Shown here: one piece after another, positions 55,077 through 64,000 of the stretch
Layout: each line of letters opens with the position of its first letter
Position numbering within the stretch: the first letter of the stretch is position 1
Assembly: GCA_002633025.1 (NCBI GenBank)
Contig: NMRB01000498.1
Span: forward strand, 56,853 to 120,852
From: Notospermus geniculatus
Taxonomy: Eukaryota > Nemertea > Pilidiophora > Heteronemertea > Lineidae
Direction of reading: 5' to 3'
DNA length: 64,000 bases
The notes under the pieces: generated by a model
What the model was told of the DNA's origin: nothing
Databases searched by the model: none
What the model saw: the letters and a program-made list of their open reading frames with translations, nothing else
Translations under genes and position numbers: made by a program

Positions 55077-55737
55077 CACGGGACCGCGGAGCCAAGTGGT
55101 CGATTGCGTTCCACTCTTGTATCATACCTATACCTCGGTTACCCTTCGGGCCGTTTAGACGACAGGCAAAAATCCACTATGCGATCTGATCGATTCCGAT
55201 TGTGGTTCAAAACTCTTGCGTGTAAACGCTACCCAATACGGCCCAATAAGTTGATGTATGGTCCTGGATCCATATTGGACCGCATTGCACCACATACGAC
55301 CACATTCACATATCGTCTTAGTTACGGTAACCATATCGACCAGGCATAGCTTTTTTTACGATATGAAATTGACGGCTATTGCCTGGTACGTTATGGTTTA
55401 CCCATATGCGCCCTGTGGAGCATAGTGTATTGGGTCATGTACTGAACAAAATCACCAATTATTGTCAAACCTGACTAAATTCGAATAATTAGCTGTCATG
55501 AATCCTTTCATTTATCCTCATTTCTCATAGTGGTATTCCAAAAGAATGAAAAATTGGCACAAATTAGGAAAAAACTTTGATACAAAACTCCGTCGAAATG
55601 TCACCAACTCATGTAAACAAGTCGCGAACTCGTAGCTGTCACAAGACCCGAGGTCACGTGACTGGGCGTAGTCGCTGACAGTGAACATGGTGAATGAGAA
55701 CGAGACTAACGTCACTGCGCAACTGCATTGCGCGAGA
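55077..55737. other. No gene recognised
   Basis: Short ORFs only; nothing links to the DIRS recombinase. Confidence 0.4.
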
Positions 55738-56145
55738 CGGTAGTATCCATTCTATGGACTGAGTCCAAATGGACTGAGTAACTTGGACCGAGTCCCAAAA
55801 TGTGAAAAATGCAAGAAACAAGACGTTTTGTAGATAATATGAAAGGAAACTGCCTAGGTACTGATACGTCTAGTACTCCCCCTCATTTTTCTCAAGCAAA
55901 AGCGTACGAAAGCAACAGAATAAGCAGAAGCGTTCCACTTACATTCTGCATTTTAGAATGAACACATTTCTGGGTATCGGTATTTCCAGGAAATATCGTG
56001 GGAACGAGGTAGCCCCAATTTGAGTGCAGAGAGCGGTATTGGATCAGACATCTACACTCAGGCGTGGCCGGCATGCACGGCCTGTTTCATGTGTGTAGCC
56101 TATAGGAGCAACCTTTGGAACGAGGTTGCAAAATTCCCACCCCTC
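55738..56145. mobile_element. CGGTAGTATCC TIR element, truncated inverted copy
   Basis: Starts with the same TIR as 12230; the body runs in reverse relative to copies A and B and stops after about 400 bp, without the second TIR. It lacks the SINE and the TAGGCCTA octamer, so it serves as an outgroup for both. Confidence 0.8.
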
Positions 56146-56357
56146 CAAGCGATGTTATTGATTGGCTGACAGTAGTTTCAGTCAAATATTAATGGTGTGA
56201 TTTACATGTAGGTAGACTCAACTTACATGTGCGGTATAGCAGTCAACCTCGTAAGTTATTAGTGGTCATCATACATTTGGATCGGTCACCAGTCATCAAT
56301 GGCAACTTTAATATCAGTATGAAATGCATTTGAGTCAACGTTCAGCCGAGTGTAGCC

Positions 56358-56516
56358 TATAGAGGAATCCCACTGAGGATTGTGACGTCACTGCCGCGAC
56401 GAGATGCCGCCATGCTGGACGTCACGTCCAACGCATTCGTAGCTTCAGATGACGTCCAACATGGCTGACGTGCGAATTATGACGTCAATGATGACGTCAC
56501 GTGAAGTTCCTCTATA
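56358..56516. mobile_element. TATAGAGGAA MITE rich in GACGTCA
   Basis: Ends TATAGAGGAA / TTCCTCTATA; the interior has repeated TGACGTCA (CRE-like) palindromes and CpG-rich sequence. Confidence 0.65.
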
Positions 56517-56545
56517 CGTATTAGGCCCACAGCTCGGTCCACAAC

Positions 56546-56776
56546 CAGTGTGGTGATTCAAACACAAAATTATTTTATTCGTAGGCCTACGCGATTTTAC
56601 TCATGCATAACTAATCGTGTTGACTATTTTTGCAGTTGTTTAGGCAAATAGAAGGGGCGACAGCTTATTTCGTAATCACCCGTCACCCCTTCCATTTACC
56701 AGATGAACTGCGATTAGTTATGCATCAACGACTTCGCGTACGAATAAATTAATTTTGTGTTTGAATCACCACACTG
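56546..56776. mobile_element. CAGTGTGGTGATTCAAACAC foldback
   Basis: Arms of about 85 bp (CAGTGTGGTGATTCAAACAC...) inverted at 56692-56776; no ORF. Confidence 0.85.
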
Positions 56777-56813
56777 ACAACTACATGTAGCGAACTGCTG
56801 AGGTGAAGAGATA

Positions 56814-57059
56814 AGCCTAGTTTATACTTCGGCGCACGACCATCGCTGGCGGCAGACGCGCGATCTTGCGTTCGACGCCGAGCCCGTCGTGCGATTTGGT
56901 CGGCGTCCGATCGCGAGGCTGTTATTACTTGAGTCGTTTCATAACGGGTCGCAGCCGCTAAAGTACGCTGGACTATGAATCAATTCCGCGAAGTCCCGGC
57001 GTCCAGATTTGATCGCGCGTCGGACGCCGATGGCCTTGCGTCGAAGTATAAACTAGGCT
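56814..57059. mobile_element. AGCCTAGTTTATACTTCG TIR element
   Basis: AGCCTAGTTTATACTTCGGCGC and GCGTCGAAGTATAAACTAGG + CT are inverted. GC-rich interior with a GTCGGACGCCGA motif. A copy truncated by the gap is at 43995. Confidence 0.8.
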
Positions 57060-57086
57060 ATAGGCCTTTATCGCCACGGGAAGCGG

Positions 57087-58351
57087 TCATTTACCTATAT
57101 ACCTGGGGAATAAGTGGGACAAAAGTGGACACAGGTCAGGGGTGGATCAGCAGGATGAGGTAGGATGAGGCGGTGGAGGCGGTGGAGGAGGGGTGAGAAA
57201 AGCACTGATTAGGCGTAGTAAATGAGGTCAGGGGTGGATGAAACCTTCCAGAGAGACTCCTTTTATCATTATCTTGAATTTCAGTAAAACAGTTTTGCTC
57301 TAGATTAAAGGGTTTTCCCTGTAGGGTTCCCCCTGGTGGCAATTGTACGCCCTAAATGGCAAAAAGTGGAGCCTTTCAAAAAATGAGGATATCTCATCAA
57401 CTATTTGCCCTATTTGCACCAAATTTGCTGTAGAATAGCCATGAAATCATCAGGGATCTAATAGGAGCACTAAATTGGGGTAAACTGTATTATTTCTGGG
57501 GTAATTTTGATGATTATGTCTGATAACCAACAAATTTTTACCCCTAAACTCGGACGTGAGGCAGACACCCCTAAGATTTTTTTTCCGAATTTTTTTCTAT
57601 CAGATCCTTTGAGGCCATTCCTTAGACAACACTTGCAACATACTAGGCTGATAACAGACAACTTACTAGGGAGTAATTGTGATTTGATTAAAAAATGTGT
57701 GTTTTGAGAAAAATGCAAAAATGTATTCTGGTTCTAATGCATTTTCCAATTAACTCGTGACATTTACTCACAATTATCTCCATAACTAATTGAGATTATT
57801 AAATTCCGTTTTTTGCTTCTGAAAGGGCCAAAGCTACTGTCTGAGCACACTGATTATTGAAAAATCAGTAATTTTGAGCATGTAACACTTTTTCTGACCA
57901 ACTTGTTACTCACGACCAGTCATGAAATGGGACGTGCTGACTTTGCCTCACAAAAATTGGCTCTAGAATCAAAACAACTGAACGGAATCGGACAATCTTG
58001 GTCTCATTTTGTTTCTAAGAAGATTCTCCATCCATCCATACCAATGTGGGTAGGCCTACTAGTTGAGTGGAAGTATGCGGTTGCATTTTTTTGGGGCCAC
58101 CCTGTATAACGCCGAATTCGGCGCTCAACCCCTAGTTGAATTTCTCACAATGGTGCCAAAATGTATTGTACAGTAGATGAAGTTGTCCCGAATTTTCAAA
58201 CATTCGTCGGCATTTTTTCGATGTTTTTTATTTATTTTCTTAATAATACTGTCAGTTAAGCATAAACGATCGTACAGACTTGCACACATTTCACTAGTCA
58301 CTTTTTTGTTTCAGCGTTTCAATGTGTTCGCAAATTTGGGGCAGACTTATT
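57087..58351. other. Mostly unrecognised; one orphan transposon end
   Basis: GGTGGAGGCGGTGGAGG and AGGATGAGGTAGGATGAGG are short imperfect repeats (57150-57190). TTTTTTTGGGGCCACCCTG at 58087-58105 resembles a CAGGGTGGCCCC terminus, but no matching left end was found. Confidence 0.35.
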
Positions 58352-58845
58352 AAGCCCGTCTCACACGAGCGTTTTATCCGGCGTTTAGGCCCTGCGCCTA
58401 GGGGCGTTTATGAAACGCCGAAATGAGCCCATGGTAAGCGCAGGGTTGACGCACTGCGTGCACCAACTCTGCGTTTGTAAACGCAGACCTCTGGGTGAAC
58501 GCATTGGTTTTCAACATGTCCAAAACTTTTTCGAAAACGCAGAAGAGTGCGTCTATTGACGCAAACGCTGCGTTTAAGAACGCATGAAAACGCATGAGAA
58601 CGCATGAAAACGCAGCGTTTGTAAACGCACTGCGCGTTTACAAACGCCTACTTTGCGTTAATTTATCGCATTCTCTGCGTCAAAGAGAAGAGACGCTACG
58701 TACCGGAAGTCGTCAAAACGCAGGGCCTGCGTTAACGCAGGACGTGCGTTCACACGGCGTCAACTATGCGCTAAATTGTGCGCTTATCGGCGTTTTCAAA
58801 ACGCGCTAGTTGACGCCGTACTCGGCGCTCGTGTGAGACGGCCTT
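58352..58845. mobile_element. AAACGC-rich MITE
   Basis: AAGCCCGTCTCACACGAGCG and CGCTCGTGTGAGACGGCCTT are inverted ends. The interior repeats AAACGC/GCGTTT dozens of times (e.g. AACGCATGAAAACGCAT), giving overlapping ORFs that are compositional only. Confidence 0.82.
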
Positions 58846-59165
58846 TACGAGAGATGTGTAGGCCTACTTCGTATACTGTAGCCACCGCGCAAGAGTTAAA
58901 AGTGCAATGTATTTTAGGCCCACAGAACACAACCGAGACAACAACGTCACGATTTCTTTTCCAAGTAATAACGAGCACAAGGTGCTTACTACTCGATGGA
59001 ATTCTCGGGCCAGTTCTGGGCCACACAGGCCCTTCTCTGACTAAACGGACCATGATCCGAGTCATACCGGCCCGGGCATACCGGTATTTTATTTCATTTG
59101 TCTCAGTCCTCTGTAAATAGGTACATTTCTGATCTCCCGCCAAATAAATTGTGATATTCGTCATT

Positions 59166-59301
59166 AAATTTCATTTTCGTGTCCATTCCTTCACGGGCGC
59201 TCTGACGGCCGATCATGGACGATTGTCACTTCATTCACTTGTAAAGATCATCTCAACATTTTTGCGTTCGTGCAATAACCCCCCCCCCCCCCCCCCCCCC
59301 N
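59166..59301 (+). repeat. Direct repeat ending in poly-C, copy 1
   Basis: TTTTCGTGTCCATTCCTTCA...GTTCGTGCAATAAC followed by a C run and n. A second copy is at 59971-60085. Confidence 0.85.
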
Positions 59302-59338
59302 GGTAAGCAGATACACAGTAGGATTCATATCGGCCTAT

Positions 59339-59616
59339 ACCATGAATCTGGGTCATCTTGGCATTATGAGGCTGACTAGCATATTGACCCGCGGCGAACA
59401 CATTTTGAGGGAGTGTGTTTGTCCTTGAATATCTGTGGTAGAGGGTATGTTGCTTTATATTAATGAGTTTGTTTGGAGAGGGCCAGTTTCATGGCTAGGA
59501 ATCAAATCCATGAGCAGTGAGGAGTTTTCACTTTCACTTTATAAACAGCAGCATCACATCTGGTTTATTACACCTCTTCATCAGCTCACAATGCCAAGGT
59601 GACCCAGATTCATGAT
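59339..59616. mobile_element. Inverted repeat pair (ATGAATCTGGGTCA)
   Basis: CCATGAATCTGGGTCATCTT...GAGGCTGA (59340-59374) pairs with TCAGCTCACAATGCCAAGGT... (59581-59616). Probably a MITE; the ends are not sharp. Confidence 0.55.
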
Positions 59617-59970
59617 AGCTACAGGTTCACATGAGTCCTATCTGTTTAATGCCAGGCACTCATCTCATTCCTAGCTAGGTCACTCCCGTTCTTGTAGATG
59701 GCAGCGCAGGTCACCACACATCTGATTTTCTCTCTTTTTCATGCAAATCATCACTTTTAAAACCAATTCCGTAGTAAAACACACTCCTCCTATTGTACTG
59801 TACACATAGGCCGCTCTTCGTAGGATTCATGCCCTAACTAAGGAGGAGATAGGGCAGAGAGTCCGGTCCACCGTAACTGTGTACAGTCATTACATGGCAA
59901 GGTATAGCAGATAAACAGGTCAACTCAGGTTGATAACAAAATCCAACATGGCTACCGTCCATTATAGTAT

Positions 59971-60085
59971 AGATTTTCGTGTCCATTCCTTCACGGGCGC
60001 TCTGACGGCCGATCATGGACGATTGTAAAGATCACCTCAGCATTTTTGCGTTCGTGCAATAACGCACCCCCCCCCCCCCCCCCCN
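59971..60085 (+). repeat. Direct repeat ending in poly-C, copy 2
   Basis: Same unit as 59166-59301 with a 12-bp deletion; also ends at a C run and n. Confidence 0.85.
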
Positions 60086-60701
60086 GTAGTAATTTGTCGG
60101 CCGGGTAGCTGTGATCCCCAAAACACGTAATAAACGGAGAGGCATCCCATGCGCTCTGCCGCATTGGGCGTGGCGTGACTGACGTCAAACCGATCGTGCG
60201 AAGGAAAGGGCGCTGATAGTCCGCGGAAACTTCCGTACTTGAGGCGAAGCATGCTCTCAGCACAGAGGCTCCGAAACGATATCCTCTGCCGACCTCCCTC
60301 TACGTTTACGTGCGATGATGGAGGGAGCGAGCATCAGACCCCATCACCCAAGGATGAAGGTGCCCAAGACGCAGGGTCAAGAGACGTATATGTACAAGGT
60401 CGAAATAGTAGGCCTACCCCTGGGCGTCCGTCAGAATAATAACACGCGTCAAGCAAATGCACACCACCACTTCTTTTCATATAATGATATTTAATATGAT
60501 GGTATGACTTGGAGAACAATTCTGACAACATCAACACCTGACGTCACCAGGAAAATAAACCCCATACCGTGGATGACGGACGACAGACAAGACGGACTTC
60601 TAAGGATTCAATTTATTACTTCTTTTCCAACATAACTTAGAGGTACTAAAACTACGTTACATACGTACGTATAAGTAAACCTATTGGCGCTTTTAATACA
60701 G

Positions 60702-60932
60702 ACACGTGCCCCGAGAAAAACACTGGTCGACATTATTTTGTCAGAACCTCTGGAGCACATGCTGTCAAAAGCTGTTTTTCATCATCTGGTAAAATTGAAC
60801 GACAGTCTTGCTTTGGAGCAAGAATTTTTTGATTCAGCAAAGCTTATACAAAGCCAGCTTCACAGGGCTTGCCAGCAACTCCTGACAAGAAACATAGCAG
60901 AAGTTATGTTTGACTACAGAGTGCAGAAGTAG
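60702..60932 (+). CDS. Probable terminal coding exon, unknown family
   Basis: Acceptor TTTTAATACAG, then an open phase-0 frame of 76 codons ending at TAG 60930-60932. It reads TRAPRKTLVDIILSEPLEHM, then a helical, Leu-rich segment (HHLVKLNDSLALEQEFFDS) and ends AEVMFDYRVQK. There is no upstream ATG in the frame, as expected for an internal start. Family not recognised; upstream exons not found. The 42-bp repeats that follow derive from its last codons. Confidence 0.45.
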   Translation, partial: TRAPRKTLVDIILSEPLEHMLSKAVFHHLVKLNDSLALEQEFFDSAKLIQSQLHRACQQLLTRNIAEVMFDYRVQK

Positions 60933-61350
60933 TTCTAGTTAATGTTTGACTACAGAAGTACAGAAGTAGTTCTAGTTGATGATTGACTACAGAGTACAGT
61001 AGTTCTAAGTATGTTTGACAACTGAGCACAGAAGTACATGTAGTTCTAATTATGTTTGGAGTTACATTTGACGACAGAGAGCAAAAGTAGTTCTAGATAT
61101 GTTTGACAACAGAACACAGCATTGTGTTTGATACTGAGCAAAGAGTACAGAATTGAGTCTATATGTTTGACTCCACAGAACAGAGTAAAGATGTAGTTCT
61201 AGTTATGTTTGACTCCAGAGAACAGAGTGAAGAAGTAGTTCTAGTTATGTTTGACTCCAGAGAACAGAGTGAAGAAGTAGTTCTAGTTATGTTTGACTCC
61301 AGAGAACAGAGTGAAGAAGTAGTTCTAGTTATGTTTGAATACATAATACA
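60900..61350 (+). repeat. 42-bp minisatellite derived from a coding-exon end
   Basis: Unit ATGTTTGACT(A/C)CAGAG...AGAAGTAGTTCTAGTT. The first copy is the exon's own VMFDYRVQK-stop. Middle copies are degenerate; the last three (about 61204-61330) are nearly identical and read as a 14-residue open repeat MFDSREQSEEVVLV. Confidence 0.85.
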
Positions 61351-61390
61351 AAAGTACAAGAAATTCTGTAAGTGTAAAACATCTGTCTGA

Positions 61391-64000
61391 TTAATAATAG
61401 GCTATAATCTACATGTATAATGCCATTAAAATCGACAGATGCAAAGGAATGCTGATCAAAATTATTTGCACAGAAAAAGAGGTTGGTAAAAAATGGACGG
61501 ACTGAGTTGAATCGGCATAAAAATGGTCTTGGGCATTGCATTATGGACGGAAATGATACAAAACATAAAAGATGCAAACGTAAATAAACAAGTGAAAGTT
61601 TCCATTCTAAATGTTAAATGTAATCTCAGACACTCTCCATGAATGTCATAGTTGAAAAAAAAGGGTATGGACTTATCAAGTATGATATCAACTCTGAAGT
61701 GATTAGTACAGCACGTCCAAATTAGTTTCTTCTTTTCCCAATATAGTAGTACGTTTGTGTCAGTTGTTATTTTGTCCTCTAAGGCAATCTGATGATTAGG
61801 AAATAAACTGATATCTCATCTCATCTTGCTAATTTTCAACGGTAACAAAATAAGCTCATGTTTCATTAGCTATCTAAATCTGCTCATTAGTGAGGTGGGA
61901 GTGATGAAGCCCATCTGACCCCAGATACAGGCCATAGAGTGCTTTTGAACCCTTGGTGATGAAACTGGATGTTCACCCCAGTTCAATTGGTTGATAGCTC
62001 ACTGGGATTTGTCAGCTATGACCTTCAGTCTTTGACCTTGTGAAGGTCAATCTTACAACCCCGTGAATGACCAGTGATCACATGGCATGCTTGACCTCAG
62101 CAATTCCTAATCTCTGGGCAACCAATCTAAGGGACATCACGACTTCTATGTACAAGTTCAACTTCAGTCAAGATCAAATGACATTTTGTTTGCATACCTC
62201 TCAAATGTGAGAGTTGCGACCTCCTGATAGGTCAAATGTTCAGTATTCAGGAGACCAGAAGTTGAGGCTGAAACTTCAGGTGATACAAAATAGAAGCCAT
62301 GCAAGGGTGTGACGAATTAGCCTCAGTGAAAGGTGAAGAGGATTAGGCCTATCCTTTGGAAGGGAAAACAGATGGACCCACTAAGTTTACCTGATGCTTC
62401 ACCACCTTTCGGTCAACTGCACAAGGGAGTATGAAAACTGACCTTCAGAGGATAGTTAGCATTCACTGACCTTGGAGGAAAGTTCAAATACAGAAGCTCA
62501 AGAATAAGAGCAACAACCTTCAACTCATACTCGAGTCATGTTTCATTCAAGTCCATGGGATCATGTTCAACATAATGACAAAGTTCATAAGCCAGCTAAT
62601 AATAAGGAATGACTCACTCTATGAACGACAACAACTAAAATCATTTGGAACATCAACAACTAACACTCGGTTACCAGAAGCCTGTAGCAGTCATGTCATT
62701 TTGCATCATCAAAACCATATTTTCAACCTGTTGACTTCAGAACCCGATTCAACACATGTTAATTGTCACGATGACGTGATGTGATAGACAGTATCCATTG
62801 GAGATGTCCAAGTTAGCTTTGACAATGACAACTATCAACCCTCGACAACTTACTCCTGTAGAACTCCTCAGGGCCATTAATCATGACCCTTGAGACGATA
62901 TGATCAATACTAGATAAGGGAGGCACCCTTACATAACCTATCTACCTCCAACTGTACGCTCAAGGGCCCCATTGGACACTCATGAACGGTGCTAAGTCCC
63001 TTCGCATCCAAATTTTGCAGGAATGGGCAAGCTGTGCTCTTGCAAAACTAACAAACATGCATACAGGGGTTTCCCCCTGCTATATTACCATGACTACTAA
63101 TTCAGCAGGAGTGTTTAGAAATTCACTTGAATTTCCCTCCTGAACAAAGGATGTCAACAAGTCGCCCATGGGCGATGCGCTCAGCTGACAATATTGATTT
63201 TTAGGTGTAATTTAGTTAAATTGTAGGCACATGCTCTAGCCTGAAAACTGTCCCCTAACTTTAAATTCAGTAAAATAGCAGTGTTTCCAATGGTACTGCA
63301 AGCCCTGCATACAGTAGAAGATGCTGATATGAATATCAACATAGCTCCAGGCAACAGGGTAAAGCTACTGGGTTGCCTGGATGCCACCACTGGTTAGTGA
63401 GACCACAACACTAATTCATGGTGGCAAGGTTAATCATTATCAATCAATGCATCCTCACATAGACTGTTCAAATATAACTATTTGAATGACCTAAATTGCC
63501 AATTAGGCATTGAGACTGTTGCCACACATAAAAGAATGAGTTGAAGTATGTTACCTTACCTGATGAAAGATTAGTCAGGCTATAACAGCATGTTGAACTT
63601 CTCAAGTGATCAAAAGCACAGTGGCCATTTTTATCAGCTACATGTATGGTTCAACATTGTATCAGTGTTACCACTGGCTATGTGGGACAGGACACCAGGT
63701 ACTGAGTTACTCATGCATAATTTGGAACTTCAAAGTGCGGGAAATTCAAATACCCCTGTTTTTTTATTTCATTGAATACCGCCCCCTGGTGAACAGATCT
63801 GACATTAATGTCCCTTTGAACTGATGTAGAAAATATAATCCTATCTGTCCTGTCACTTTTGTATACAGATATATCATTGGGCCTGAGATATCGCCATATT
63901 TCGTTTTAAGGGAAACGCCCCCTGGAGAGCTTACTATGTGTCACATCGCGCTAATTTTTTGTTTCCGAGGAGAGTTCACCCAGGGCTACCTTCAGATGAA
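61391..64000. other. No gene recognised
   Basis: Short ORFs only. 61990-62480 is enriched in TGACCT/AGGTCA half-sites (e.g. TTTGACCTTGTGAAGGTCAA) without tandem order. No splice-consistent exons found. Confidence 0.4.

Noticed and set aside
54000-55349. ORFs of 318-449 codons
   Set aside because: Created by the N gap at 54134-55076.
58087-58109. Complete CAGGGTGGCCCC mariner-type element
   Set aside because: Only a right-end-like sequence is seen; the left candidate near 57330 does not match well.
58398-59164. Overlapping ORFs on both strands
   Set aside because: Explained by AAACGC-word composition of the MITE and chance frames beyond it.
61163-61390. Repeat-encoded protein as a separate gene
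   Set aside because: The frame arises from the minisatellite; no start context or splice evidence.

Overview
The window is eukaryotic genomic DNA from an animal, most likely a marine invertebrate. The evidence is split genes with GT-AG introns, animal protein families, tRNA-derived SINEs, hAT, LINE and DIRS remains, many foldback MITEs, and a great excess of the palindromes TACATGTA and TAGGCCTA. An echinoderm, hemichordate or cephalochordate would fit, but the sequence alone does not decide it. It is an assembly with four N runs (13611-13646, 24958-25511, 43440-43994, 54134-55076), single n positions and poly-G/C tracts. No bacterial operon, CRISPR array or rRNA gene is visible.

Host genes are sparse. 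On the minus strand, 5016-3559 carries four phase-consistent exons for the N-terminal part of a neprilysin/ECE-type (M13) type II membrane metallopeptidase; its catalytic exons are not in view. Also on the minus strand, 46261-41208 can be read as a three-exon gene for a small single-pass protein: signal peptide and Cys-rich ectodomain, then a membrane segment ending in CCCC, then an acidic/Ser-rich tail. Its last two exons occur a second time at 17925-16674 as an orphan partial copy. On the plus strand, 60702-60932 looks like a terminal coding exon of unknown family, and its 3' end has expanded into a 42-bp minisatellite.

The dominant structure is a direct duplication. Block A (6844-19101) and block B (29055-42871) hold, in the same order, a broken hAT transposase, an AGGTCA-rich satellite, a TIR element with a SINE inside, a LINE reverse-transcriptase fragment, several MITEs and the two 3' exons of the membrane-protein gene. 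Each block has insertions the other lacks, so one copy supplies the empty site for the other. This exposes target-site duplications (TTAA, TA, AT, 8 bp and 10 bp). Whether the blocks are a true segmental duplication or two haplotypes laid end to end cannot be told here. A third related segment (55738-57085) matches parts of block B's surroundings.

Right of the blocks, 44-59 kb is nearly all foldback/TIR elements: a palindrome with tRNA-like heads in both arms inside a 4.1-kb inverted-repeat structure, a GCGGAA-repeat TIR element, a DIRS-like tyrosine-recombinase retroelement fragment running into an N gap, and an AAACGC-rich MITE. From 61.4 to 64 kb little is recognisable.

The most interesting signal comes from aligning block A, block B and a third copy. 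Several abundant palindromic octamers (TACATGTA, TAGGCCTA and perhaps TACCGGTA) sit exactly where the paralogue has a bare TA, as if each were a TA-N4-TA excision footprint of a TA-targeting transposon.
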